Assembly: GCF_032884065.1 (NCBI RefSeq)
Contig: NC_088868.1
Span: 39,362,867-39,426,866, forward strand
DNA from: Artemia franciscana
Lineage: Eukaryota; Arthropoda; Branchiopoda; Anostraca; Artemiidae
Reading direction: 5' to 3'
Length of the DNA: 64,000 nt
The notes under the pieces are model-generated. The model searched no databases. It saw nothing but the letters and a program-made list of their open reading frames with translations, and was not told the DNA's origin. The translations under genes and the position numbers were made by a program. Every line of letters begins with the position of its first letter. Within the stretch, counting starts at the first letter, position 1. Below, piece by piece: positions 1 through 9,999 of this stretch.

Positions 1-79
1 GATTTCTGCTGGCTAGTGTTCTCTAAGACGGAAATGCCTTTGGTTTTACCTAAGACAAAATTTGTATTACCATTGATTT

Positions 80-98
80 GGTAACTTTTAAAGTTACC
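80..98. repeat. 19-bp palindrome
   Basis: The sequence GGTAACTTT-T-AAAGTTACC is a perfect 9-bp inverted repeat around one central base. It stands alone in AT-rich sequence and could be a chance palindrome or a binding site. Nothing nearby decides between these. Confidence 0.5.
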
Positions 99-254
99 AC
101 GGCCCCTGGCAAGTCTTGCATAAATTTGTTTTATCTAAGCAAGCACATATTAGGGCTTTCAACTTCAACAATAGGGTTCTCTGAATGATTTGTAGTTAGA
201 TAGGATGAGAGGTGCCTTCAATGGTGTATTTTAACGCTCTCTTTCAACAAAAGA

Positions 255-610
255 GACTGACTCAACTTTCAAGACTGACCGTATTTTAAACAGTAGGTTG
301 TACGAAAAGTGTGGTTCAATCCCACTTTCTGGGGCTATAATGAAAGAAAGGTTGATGGCTAGGCAACGTTCTACGAATGAAGGATGACAGATTACCGAAG
401 ATTGTCCTTTTTGGCCAACCGTCTGGGGCTACACGGAAAGCAGGTCGTCCTTGTCTCGGTTGGGAGGATGTCATAAATAAAGATTTAAAGGAAATGGGAA
501 CTTCCTGGGAGGGTGTAAAGAGGGAGGCTTTAAATAGATTAGGTTGGAGGAGGAGCGTGCGCAGCTGTGTTTGCCTCAGGCGGCTTGGTGCGGCAGTGAG
601 TTATTAGTAG
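255..610 (+). mobile_element. LINE 3' end (RTE/craniofacial-like RT C-terminus)
   Basis: This is the 3' end of a non-LTR retrotransposon, truncated at its 5' side. It encodes the region after the reverse transcriptase domain. The frame from 377 reads MKDDRLPKIVLFGQ and later KAGRPCLGWEDVI and GTSWEGVKREALNRLGWRR, the pattern typical of RTE-type ORF2 C-termini. Upstream (255-375) the same protein continues with NSRLYEKCGSIPLS, but small indels near 350-375 break the frame, so the copy is dead. It ends in GTTATTAGTAGTA, the usual TAG-type tail of this family here, and runs directly into an (AT)n tract. Related copies lie at 3228, 10000, 27342 and 36225 (reverse). Confidence 0.8.
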
Positions 611-614
611 TATA

Positions 615-703
<89 letters not shown>

Positions 704-714
704 ATATATATATA
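610..714. repeat. (AT)n / (TG)n microsatellite
   Basis: About 100 bp of alternating AT with an internal (TG)6 run, starting exactly at the tail of the LINE remnant. It was probably seeded by the microsatellite-like LINE tail. Open frames across it (IYIYIY) are artefacts. Confidence 0.95.
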
Positions 715-719
715 TTTTT

Positions 720-1570
720 TTTTGAATAGGGGTTGAATATGTTTATCCATAATATTTTCGAAACTGCTATATATACTGCTGAGTATTTTTAAACTTATTT
801 TGATACATGCCATTCAACCATATTTCCACGATTAGTTGTTTATAAATCAAAATTTTACACGACAATTTTCTTACTTAAAGCAAATTTCAAATTTGTATTC
901 TTGTGCTCAGGAGACATATCGAGATTTAAACATTTGAATTGAATATCTGAAAATATCAAGGTTAAAAAAAGGAAATTAATTAGAAATCTATACAGCTTGA
1001 AACCCTGCGAATTTAAATCACCAATTTATACCTATCAAATACAAAGATAATAAACACATAATTATTTGTATTTTAACTCATGTACTTAGTTTGAAGCACA
1101 TACCTAAATTCATCTTTCATAGAGTTCCTATTTCCCTGACGATTTGGGTCTTTACTCGAATATTTTAGGATGATTAGGAGAGGGAATGCTAACAAAGAGC
1201 TCTAAACTGACATGACTGGCCATTATAAACATACACCGAAATATTGAGGTAGACATCGACAGAGTAACAAGTAGAAATGACGGTGAGCAAATAGATGAAT
1301 AGACTTTTTCTTATAATATTGTCAGTTCTGTAATTTAAGCAAAATATATTGAACTTCAAGAAGCGGAAAGATACACTACACTGTTATGAAAAGTAAAATT
1401 TTGATTATTGTTTATTAAAACACTATTTTTAAAAAGAAACAGTGGTTAGTTAATGCTTTATTGCCTTTACTTAAAACACTCGTTTTAATTGTCTTCTATG
1501 CATTTCTATCTGTTCGTTCTGTTTTTTGTTACCCCCTAGAAGAACTAGCATCTAAAGTTTAATATATCTT
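720..1570. other. AT-rich sequence, no gene seen
   Basis: No coding pattern or clear repeat was recognised. The end of this stretch holds an AATAAA on the minus strand (1457-1462) that may serve the exon candidate ending at 1571. Confidence 0.5.
1457..1462 (-). promoter_or_regulatory. Possible polyadenylation signal AATAAA
   Basis: AATAAA on the minus strand, 109 nt beyond the stop codon of the exon candidate 1571-1675. Such hexamers are common in AT-rich DNA, so this is supporting evidence only. Confidence 0.35.
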
Positions 1571-1675
1571 TTACAAATATACAAGCTGTGTCTTTATCCT
1601 CATTTCCCACTCTTCATCACTATCATCGTTACTAAGCGATGCAACAAAGTTAGGTGGCATGCTAAATGGTTTGAC
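1571..1675 (-). CDS. Candidate terminal coding exon, unknown protein
   Basis: A minus-strand open segment of 34 codons plus stop (TAA at 1571-1573) follows a good 3' splice site (pyrimidine-rich, then TTTAG at 1676). In phase 0 it reads VKPFSMPPNFVASLSNDDSD and ends with EEWEMRIKTQLVYL. The acidic, Ser-rich stretch is protein-like and an AATAAA lies about 109 nt downstream. No family is recognised. It could be the last exon of the DM4/12 gene whose previous exon is at 3334-3498, but the phases do not join directly, so another exon would be needed between them. Evidence is splice signal plus open frame only. Confidence 0.35.
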   Translation of the reverse strand, partial: VKPFSMPPNFVASLSNDDSDEEWEMRIKTQLVYL

Positions 1676-2678
1676 CTAAACAAATTGTCACAAAGAGTGC
1701 ATGACCCAAAAAGATAGTTCAAGACCATTTTTTTTTACAATGAAAAGCTTAACTCACTCACAATAGAAGCGGTCAGAAGTCCAAAGGCAAAAAATTAGGC
1801 AGAAAATATTAAAAATCATTTTTTTTTATAGATGGTGAACAGCTTTTTATTTTTTTATTTTTTTTATGACCGAGTGCTTTTTATAACTTACTATTTCTGT
1901 ATCAATATTTTCATACCATTTTAAATCAACAGATTTATTAGAACTTAAATCCTCACCAGATTTTAGATTAAATTTATGACCATTTCCACTACCAACTTAC
2001 AACACATAATTGTCAAGGTTTCCTTTTAATTGTGTGTATTTCTTTTTTCGCAGGTTTATTGGAGCAGCCTATTACGTGCCCCCTCCCTAAGGAAAATCCT
2101 GGATCCGCCCCCCATTCATCGTTACTGAATTGGAAAATAACCATAGGGATATAGTAAATTATTAATTTTACGAAGATATATGTTTTGATCAGAGGGAAAA
2201 GAGTGAATAAATTAAAGGGCTTGAAGTCGCCAGGGCAACGAGAAAAAGTACATCAAGTACTTTGAAAATAGTGAAATAATTCAATGTCAAGTAGCAGGAT
2301 GGCTACTGAACCAACAAATTTACAAGTATTGATGCCTTGGTGCAAATAAAACCAAAAGTGGAACCTGGAAAGATGTTACATTTTTGGTATAATGTACGTT
2401 TTGTCTGCATGCATCTCATTTTGCTTCCTAGAGATTCTCAATTTTATAATCCATTCGAAACATGTTACAACCACATTAAATTGTAGTTTTTTGTTGTTCA
2501 TAATTATGTTGATTTCGGTAAATGTTCTTATGCTCCATATCTTTTTTTTTCTTCTTTTTTCTATTTTAGCACATCCTCGCAAGCTCCGCTTTTATTGTGC
2601 TATTATATAAAAATTATTAATTTAAATAAAATTGTTCTACTATTACTACTACCACTTAAATGTCTACTATATTTGCAG
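1676..2678. other. AT-rich intergenic or intron, short repeat scrap
   Basis: Mostly AT-rich. At about 2070-2120 there is a fragment resembling 'ACGTGCCCCCTCC...AAATCCTGGATCCGCC', a motif that recurs loosely near 49850 and 52570, so it is probably a dispersed repeat scrap. No other gene or structure was seen. Confidence 0.4.
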
Positions 2679-2777
2679 ACCAAAAAGGATTATTTTTCCG
2701 ACTCTTCTACAGCCAGGAAAATTACTAAGCAATCCCACCCACGAGATGGCCACAAAGGCACGATTGAATCCCGATAG
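2679..2777 (+). CDS. Candidate exon, unknown protein
   Basis: A strong 3' splice site (TCTACTATATTTGCAG, ending at 2678) precedes an open stretch. In phase 0 it reads TKKDYFSDSSTARKITKQSH and stops with TAG at 2775-2777. A second frame is also open from here to 2823 (IIFPTLLQPGKLLSNPTHEM) and is equally protein-like, so the phase is undecided. Base composition is more balanced than in the flanks. I see no partner exon with matching phase and recognise no family. Confidence 0.3.
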   Translation, partial: TKKDYFSDSSTARKITKQSHPRDGHKGTIESR

Positions 2778-3227
2778 AGATAAGGGCGAAATTTTTACAA
2801 AACAGTTGTTTTGCTTTTCCTAACGATTTAGGAAAATATGACATAACGTCTTTCTTATTTGTAAAACCACCATGTACAGTCATCTGTTACTGTCATCTGT
2901 ATAACTGTTACGTTACCAAAATCAGAAGCCTCAATTTGTCAGGTACTCAAACTTAGCAAGCAGCTGGACCGACCTTAAACAACTAGAAGCCCGACTTTGG
3001 CATCAAAGCACTGACTTTAGTCTTATCGATAATCCTTAAATTTGAAAATTGCGGTAAGAAAAAAGAAGTATATATTAAAACTAAAAAAACACGTACTGTA
3101 TTATTTTGCCATACATCCGAGGCCAAACGAAAAAGCTGGTTGTCTCCAAACGGAATTGAAAGAAAGCATAAGGAAGCTTTTGAAGGAAATCGAAACACCA
3201 TGAAACAATGAAAACATTTAGGTTTCG

Positions 3228-3303
3228 AATAGATTGGGATGGAAGAAGAGCGTGCACGGTAATGCTGGTCTTACGTCGCTTGGTACTGTCCTTAGTTGTT
3301 AAT
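3228..3303 (+). mobile_element. Short LINE 3'-end fragment (RTE-like)
   Basis: The segment matches the last ~75 bp of the LINE at 255-610 (RLDWDGRRA... followed by a degenerate LRRLGTVLS-like tail and a TTGTTAATAG end). It is a heavily truncated insertion 30 bp from the DM4/12 exon, in that gene's intron and antisense to it. Confidence 0.6.
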
Positions 3304-3333
3304 AGGAGTGTTACCATTAGTAGAGCAACTTAC

Positions 3334-3498
3334 GTTAGCATTATTGTAATTATCTCGCCAATCATTGTCATATCGCCAATAGGGTGCCTTTGCATTTCAC
3401 AAATGGTTCGAAGCAGACAGGTTCGACCATCTACACCCATTACTGCAAGAGCCGATTCTAAGCCCTTGAATAATTTATATTGATCATCCTCGATACTC
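3334..3498 (-). CDS. DM4/12-family protein, diagnostic exon
   Basis: This 165-bp exon has an excellent 3' splice site (TTTATTTTCTAG before 3498) and a consensus 5' splice site (CTAAC|GTAAGT at 3333). It encodes, after two bases from the previous exon, SIEDDQYKLFKGLESALAVM, then GVDGRTCLLRTICEMQRHP and IGDMTMIGEIITIML. The pattern [RK]xLFxxLExxLxxxGxxGRxCLLRxICE is the hallmark of the arthropod DM4/12 family of small secreted Cys-containing proteins of unknown function. It enters and leaves in phase 2. Exon 10803-10980 ends in phase 2 and joins as ...GTQKK-R-SIEDD. The downstream exon carrying the expected final Cys motif was not found. Confidence 0.75.
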
Positions 3499-4120
3499 CT
3501 AGAAAATAAATTCATTTTTAGTCTCAAATTGAGACAAAACTTTGCACTTGAGATTTACACGTTCTTCAAATTCCTTATGTTTATGCATTCTTTTAGAATC
3601 CTTTGGGGAAGATTCCTTGGGGGAAGATGTGAAAGAGCTCCAGTTTTATCAATGTACAACTTGGAATAGTTGTGATCCATTTACCGAGGCCTTGCCATTC
3701 CTGTTCTCAACTTCATCTTCAATTGACATTGACATATGTTCTTCATACAGTTGTCTTAATGGATAGGACCCAGGAAAAAGTGATTCATGGTTCCCTCAAA
3801 TTTTTACCTCATTTCTCTGTATCCCTTTTGTTTTCACTGGCCCTTGTATTTTCACCCATACATGATTTCAGATTATATCATTCAACCATTCACGTTTTAA
3901 ATGAGATACAGTGTTACTTTCACCGTTGAATATTAAGGGGCTAATTCAGCCAATTTTTCTTGATGGCTGGCACAATCGAATGCACCAGATCCTGATTCTT
4001 TGCTTTTCACAAATTTAAATTGGGGAGAGGGTAAATTTTTAATCTAACCAAGCTTAACATGATTAGGTTGAACAAATCGTATGGCTTTTCCTTTTTCAAA
4101 ATCCCAACCTTGATGAAGAG

Positions 4121-4236
4121 GGCTGTACAGCCGGTAGCGTGACTGGTTCAAGAGACATACTGAATGTCAATGGAATCAAGCCAAGCGGTTGGTATAGTCA
4201 GGGATCTATTGGCCAACGGGTTGCTGCAGTGGAAAG
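4121..4236 (+). CDS. Candidate exon, unknown protein (joins 4427-4490)
   Basis: A plus-strand frame reads GCTAGSVTGSRDILNVNGIK and continues PSGWYSQGSIGQRVAAVE. It ends at a 5' splice site (GAAAG|GTACAA, 4237) in phase 2. The next segment, 4427-4490, begins behind a strong acceptor with the one base needed to complete the codon (AG|C, Ser), so the two join cleanly. First codon positions are about three-quarters purine, as expected of coding DNA. The upstream boundary is unsure: a pyrimidine-rich run ends near 4120. The minus strand over 4161-4223 also has plausible splice signals, so the strand is not beyond doubt. Family not recognised. Confidence 0.4.
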
Positions 4237-4426
4237 GTACAAATGTAGAAAGAAGGGAAGATAAATTTGAAATTGGTGTTATATATTATGTGTTTGTGCT
4301 TTCATGTTCTGACCAATGGCGTGGCGGTAGTCATTTTTCTTAGAAGGGGGGTGTTGGAGCCTCTGATCCCTTTTTATCGGAAAAATGATCTTCTGTAAAC
4401 TCAGTTTCATTTCCCTTTAATTTCAG

Positions 4427-4490
4427 CATTCAAACATTGGGCCAAGCTATTGCTCTGAGACGCCGTGAAAGAATTTGCCAATTAATCTAA
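4427..4490 (+). CDS. Candidate terminal exon (partner of 4121-4236)
   Basis: Follows a good acceptor (CCCTTTAATTTCAG, ending 4426). With one base completing the codon left by 4236, it reads IQTLGQAIALRRRERICQLI and then TAA (4488-4490). The segment is basic and helix-like. No close AATAAA was seen. It is supported by phase compatibility rather than by homology. Confidence 0.4.
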
Positions 4491-5164
4491 GCTTGACAAT
4501 ACGGACGAGTAATGACACATACAGGTTAAAATCTAGAACCAAATCCACTAAAGATAATGGGTAATTTCAATTGGATTCGGCTATTAATTGCCTTCAGTAA
4601 AAGGTGCATGCAGGGAGGCGTGTCACAATGTGTTTAGATTGATTGTGATTTTTTTTTCAATTCATGTATAGACTTTGATATGAAAACAAGTAAGATAGCT
4701 ATTTTCTTCTGTTGATATTTTTGATTAGCCTAGGTAGAGAGACTGAGCCTTGCAACAGTAAATCCACAGCCTATAAAAATTTTTAAATGCATAACTGACA
4801 AAAAAAAACAAGCACAACACGCAACAACTTTACACCCAATTAGTATGCCTAAGATGTAATACTAGGCACAAATAGGGGGTAAACCTGAAGTTGCTAGTTC
4901 CTAAATACTTTGTTACGCACACCTAGGTCTTGCGCTATACCGTAACGCACCTCTAACGGGATAGCACACCAGTACTTTACGTAATATGCAGTGTTTTCTG
5001 ATTCTCTTTACATATTAGAGTGATTTTCTTTAATTCCTTAAAACCTTTCAGGGGGCCTGCCCAGTAAGGATTTCTTTGGTTGATATATAATAGAAAAAGT
5101 CTAGTTATGCAAATGTCACATGCTAGAGAGTGCTTTTTCATAAAAAGCGCGAAGACAAGGAAAA
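4491..5164. other. No gene or clear repeat seen
   Basis: AT-rich sequence. The minus-strand open stretch at 4977-5183 lacks splice signals and any recognisable pattern. Confidence 0.4.
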
Positions 5165-6800
5165 AACCTTTTGGAACCACCAATCAAGACGCATGTGCTT
5201 ATTACGTAAGAGGGGATGTTCGAGTCCGTCAATCAAGTGGGCAAAATCCGCTTGTACAAAAAATGGATCATGGTCTGATATTTAAAGGTGAGGGTGACGT
5301 AGTCTTGAGTGACTTGTTGGATCTTACGAGTTGCATCAGTATTTAAAAATAGGTCGGTGTATCAACATCAAGAATATTATTCTTAGTAATGGATGATTTT
5401 TCTCTATTGGGTATTGATGGTGCTGGCAATAGCAAAATGAAATCTAGAGTGCCTAATGTTGCATTAGAAATTAAAGGGAATGATATATTTATATAGGATA
5501 AGGACATAGGATGATATGTTTGTACGATATGTAATATTATTGAGCAAATTCAAATCTGAAGAACAGTTATGCTTTGTATCAAAAGCTAATATAATGCAAA
5601 CACGAAGAGTACAAAGCGAATGATATGCATTATTGAAATATATTGAAGATAACAACCTGAATCAATCAATAAAAAAGGAGTATGTTTATTATTAGCGACA
5701 AAGAATTCTTTCTAGTCTCTACTCGGTAGTAGAAAAGTCAGAATTAAATAAAGCTGGATTTGAGAAACAAAAAAATCATACAGAAACTGGTGGCTTTGGA
5801 AAAATGTTTAATTCTAAATTGTGATTTTCTAGAGTTATCCTATCAAATGAAAATATGTTCTCAAAGAACACTTAACAATATAACGAAAAATGACTCTCTG
5901 TCTTTGAACTATTGTATGAAGTGTCGTGGCCCAGATGCAATTACTCAATTTATTGGCATATTAATTGAAAAAAAAAACAAATGATATTGTGATATCACTA
6001 TTAATCACTACCTAGAAAACCATTCTGCAAGGCAACAAGATATAAGTTGATAAATCCTGTTCGAACAGGTTTTGTGACGTCAATCGATTCCTCCTTCTGA
6101 AAAATATGCAAATTATTGAGCACGAGCCAATTTATTTTTTGCAGTGAGACGATCAATGTTTCGCAAATGTCTATTATGTTTGTATACATTGGGTAGCTGG
6201 TCATTTTGTGAGTATTGTACTATTATTGAAGACTATAACGAAAACTGTAGATTATGCAATCCATGTAAATTGCATTGAGGATATGTATGTGCAAATTAAA
6301 GATTGTAATTCTTGTCTTGAGGAGATTTGAGACCCTCACTTTAGAGGTTTCTTATGCTCTAATTGTCGCTATTATAGATATGATCAGTGGGAAAACACTT
6401 ATCTTGCCATGATTGAAAAAGCCGTTTAAAAAAGCCAAGATTTCAGTTTTTTCAGAGACTGATATCGTCGGGGTTTTAAATTGTTTTTGGAGGAAGAATC
6501 TGGTTTACTGTTCAATTTGTGGAAAACTAGAGGATATGATTTCAACGTCATCACTGTCAAGACAATGGTTACTATGATTGTAAGCCCACTTGTTTTTAGT
6601 TGGCTGTTCAAAAAAGTGTTTCTTAATATGAGAATTTCATATGTGACATTGCTTAAAATAAGTTATTTGAAACAAGTGAATTTTAAAATAAGAATCAAAA
6701 TAGTATTATTGACTTTACTAAGAGATATAATAAAAAGAAAGTTACATTGTATTGTAGAAAATAAGACCTTAACTTTGTATGCCACCACTTATCATTAACG
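5165..6800 (+). pseudogene. Degraded Cys-rich coding tract, unknown origin
   Basis: Several plus-strand frames here look like decayed protein. At 5190-5343 a GC-richer frame contains FKGEGDVVLSDLLDL. From 5390 one frame reads MDDFSLLGIDGAGNSKMKSR. It then runs through TAG and TGA stops to YVCTICNIIEQ (5515-5547). From about 6110 to 6279 a frame has CLLC, CEYC and CRLCNPC, and after a 1-nt shift CNSC and CSNC (6290-6425). At 6500-6600 CSIC and CKPTC occur. Repeated CxxC pairs suggest a zinc-binding protein, and the in-frame stops are mostly TGA/TAG, as expected from decay of CGA, CAG or TGG codons. It could be an old host gene copy or a virus-like insertion linked to 8612-9249. No family is assigned. 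Confidence 0.4.
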
Positions 6801-7239
6801 ATGGTTACCTGTCCGTGGAAGAAGAAAACTAAGGAACGCAAAACTTGCATATATACATTTTATTAATAAACGCATTCACAAAAAATTTTGAAGCCTTTCA
6901 CTATTAGAGCACTGAAATTTACATTATACAGGTAGGACAGAGTATTTAAAAACTAGAAAGTCGTTCAACTGAGGATTGCCACTCTAAATGCCAAAAAATG
7001 CACCAAAACGTCAAGAAATGGGATAAATTAGTGAATGAAAAGCACAGCTTTTGGATGATAAATGTTTTACACAGCTCCGATTTTTATAATATATTTTTCC
7101 ACTGTGCTCAAGAGAATTTTTAATGTAAAGCAAGTAGAAAGCATATGGTAGGGCAAGAAGATTTGAAACTAATTTTTGTTGTTGTTTGAAAGATTCACAG
7201 CAAATGCCCCATCTTTACTGTGAAACAAACAAGTTTTTT
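6801..7239. other. AT-rich spacer
   Basis: No gene or repeat recognised between the Cys-rich tract and the family A repeat block. Confidence 0.4.
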
Positions 7240-8611
7240 AACTGAAAGTAAGAAGTGACATTAAAACTTAAAACGAACTTAAATTATTCCGTCAATGAAA
7301 GGGGCTGTCCCCTCTTCAGCACCCCACCCTTTACGCTAAAGTTCTATATTGTTTTAAAAAGTAAAGTTTTGAGAAAGTCAAAATATAATGTAAAGAGTGG
7401 GTCGTTCAGGAGGGGACAGCCCATTTCATATACGGAATAATTTCTGCTCGTGTTAAGTTTTAATGTCGGTCTATACTTTCAGTTAAAAAAAGCTTGTTTT
7501 TATTTAATTTCTGGACATTTTTGAATTAATGCAGGTTTTTATTTACGCTCACCGAATATGAATAACTAAAACAAAATTTGCATATTAATTTTACTTTTTT
7601 TTGGCTATATGTGTTTTTCAAAATTCTGATTAGACGATTTTAAGAAAAAATGGGCGTTGGAGGGGGTCTAATTGCCTTCCAATTTTTCCATTAATTAAAA
7701 ATTCCACTAGAACCTTTAATTTTATTTACAAAGTTTTTATTAGTAATAAAAATCCGTAGCTTACATATTATCTTGCGTAACGAATTTCTATATTTGTATA
7801 TTTTATTACGTATATAAGAGGATTCGCCCCTTCGTCAATACCTCACTCTTTACACTGAAGTTCAAATTTGGTTCCAATTCTTAAAGAATGGCTCCTGAAT
7901 CACTAAGGTCGTTTAATTAGAATAAATTGTTGCTCTGCAACTATAAAACACTTTAGCGTAAAGAGTGAGGTATTGAGACGATCCCCATCATATAAGTATT
8001 AACTTTTGTTTGTTTTAAGTTTCCAAGTTGTTACTTACATTCAGATGGAATTAGCGCACGTTTTAATTTTTCCTTACCGTACTTGAGTAATAAAACGAAA
8101 TTTGTATATTTTTTTATTTTTTTTTGTCTCAGTTTCTTTCTCAAATCGGACGATATTTAGAAAAAAAATGGCAAGGAAGGGGTCTAGTTACCCCCAATTT
8201 CTTTGCTACTTAAAAAAGGCCACTAGAACTTTTAAATTTATTTATGAACGATTTTATTAGTAATAAATAAAGTAACTTACAAATTGACTGACGGAACAAA
8301 CTTCAGTATTCGTATATTTTCATTAGTATATGAGGGCGTTCATCCCTCGTAAATACCCCGCTCTTTACGCTAAAATTAAAGTTTTGTTCCAATATTAAGA
8401 ATGTCTCCTGAATCACAAAGGCAGTTTAATTAGAATAAACAGCTCCTTTGAAATTACTGAAAATACTTTAGCGTAAAGAGCGAGGAATCGAGTAGGGGAC
8501 CAACCCCCTCACATAAATAATAACTTCTATTAGTTTTAACTATTAATGTTGCTCCTTACTTTCAAATAATAAAAAAATATATTCAATTTCACATTTCTTG
8601 TTTTAATTATG
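7240..8611 (-). repeat. Family A repeat, 3' part, with three foldback segments
   Basis: This block is the reverse complement of the distal half of the family A repeat (compare 14160-15005). It has three foldback units, at about 7240-7490, 7795-8045 and 8330-8570. Each has arms containing CTTTACGCTAAAG and its complement CTTTAGCGTAAAG. Between them are spacers matching 14500-14750 (TTAAGAAAAAATGGG-type motif with a following T-rich run). The arms are diverged by small substitutions, so this is an old copy. Confidence 0.7.
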
Positions 8612-9249
8612 CCGGAAAATCCAGCGCCTCTATATAGAAATTCTCTTCTCCTATGATAAAATACTCCAGGGAAAGATCCTCGTACTTTACCATCACGTCT
8701 AATAGAACCCAGCCATGAGGGGTAATTCCTAAATAGGTTTACTGTTTTGCGAGATTAATGCTACACTTTCCTCCAATAGTTTGGCAAAGGTAAATTCTAA
8801 ACCTACTATACCCGTTTGGATTATAGTCATATCTTGAGTACTGGGCAAATCCAAAACAATGATACCATGAGCTTTTGCGAATATTTCTTTTCTTATAATA
8901 TTTTGAATTAGTTGTGAATCTCGATCTAGGAATTGCATTGCCAATTTATGTTGGGTCCTGTAGGATTTATCAAAGGATAACTTGTAGAGTGGAGTTCCAT
9001 CACATGAGATGAAAGTCCAAACACTTTAAGTTTATGGGGACAATTTGTCCATGGTCCAATGGCACTGATAATTTTTACAAAGGCCAAGGTGAGTTTTGAA
9101 GGAATTTCACCATTGGTAAATGACAAATCGGTGTAGTTACGCATACCCATAGCACTATGTCGTTGACTCGTGATTGTATGAGAAACAAGCAATTTGATAT
9201 CATGTCTACTAACTCTTGATTTCCAAATCGTCAAAGCCACAGAACTCAT
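8612..9249 (-). pseudogene. Virus-like structural protein remnant (Polinton/adintovirus-like)
   Basis: Two overlapping minus-strand frames form one broken gene. The first (9249 to 8926) starts MSSVALTIWKSRVSRHDIKL and contains NYTDLSFTNGEIPSKLTLAFVK and INPTGPNINWQ. After a roughly 1-nt shift near 8938 it continues as QFLDRDSQLIQNIIRKEIFAKA and GIIVLDLPSTQD...GIVGLEFTFAK to 8729. This order (xTNGxxPxxLxLxFV, a Y/N-rich middle, then a VLDLTP-like block and a GxxxLExxFxxPL-like block) resembles the F54H12.2-like proteins carried by Polinton/adintovirus-type elements in animals. The tail from 8728 to 8612 is less certain and meets a family A repeat. I identify it by pattern, not by search. The break and lack of flanking genes indicate a dead fragment. 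Confidence 0.5.
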
Positions 9250-9340
9250 ACCTTATTGTTAACGTACTGGGGTTATTTTCGAGAAGATACTGTTGCATCC
9301 GGTGGAGTGCCAAGTATTTATTAAGGGTTAACCATTGAGG

Positions 9341-9438
9341 TATATTAAATACCTCACGAATTATTTTCCCAATCAATTTTATTCTTTAGTATATTAAATA
9401 CCTCACGAATTATTTTCCCAATCAATTTTATTCTTTAG
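9341..9438. repeat. Perfect tandem duplication, 2 x 49 bp
   Basis: The 49-bp unit starting TATATTAAATACCTCACGAA is repeated exactly, at 9341-9389 and 9390-9438. The lack of divergence points to a recent event, such as replication slippage. Confidence 0.95.
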
Positions 9439-9999
9439 TTGTTACTTCTCTAAGTATATTTCCAATGTCAGTGCCCATTTTATATTTATATCCAATAGCA
9501 AAACTTCTACTTCGCTTACATTACTTTGGGTTCTTCAACACAAATTGTATGTAACTTGCATAATTAGAAAGATTGCGTTTGCTCACTAATGTCATTAAAC
9601 AATCAAATGTATATCTATAAATGTGGAAGCAAAATGTATGAAATAATCTTTACTGGAATAAATTTGAAATTGTACATTTTCAGAGAGCGGTTGCTATGGA
9701 TAAAATTGTTCATAGTACACATGATTTACATTCACATAAACATTTCATGCGTTGACAAGATTTAGAGATGTGGCGACTGTAGGATGAGATTCTTTATGTG
9801 GTAGATATGCCATTTCTTGAAACAGAAATCCCTTTTCGATCTACCAATTTTTCTCTTGGTTCCCTCTTCTTTGACAAGAGCGAGGTTTTACGCCTCGGGG
9901 ATTGGTTGAGACTGATTAGTGATAGGGTGTTTCCTGCCCTTTTTAAAACTTTCCCGCTATGTCTTGATTTCCATCGCTCACAAAGGGATAGACTAAGTC
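9439..9999. other. No certain gene
   Basis: AT-rich sequence. The plus-strand open stretch at 9798-10004 has no splice signals, and its last codons merge with the start of the LINE remnant, so I do not call it. Confidence 0.4.

Noticed and set aside
311-325. tRNA T-arm-like sequence GTGGTTCAATCCCAC
   Set aside because: Lies in the coding part of a LINE (CGSIPLS codons); no acceptor or anticodon arm around it.
544-813. Open frames of repeated Ile-Tyr over the AT tract (also at 35235, 51895 and 52991-53219)
   Set aside because: Produced by (AT)n microsatellites, which have no stop in some frames. No other coding evidence.
3586-3790. Exon-like frames on both strands (plus 3597-3766; minus about 3680-3750 with an LYEEHMSMSIEDEVENRNG peptide)
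   Set aside because: Each has one plausible splice site, but the phases do not fit exon 3334-3498 or the plus-strand exons. Kept only as a possibility.
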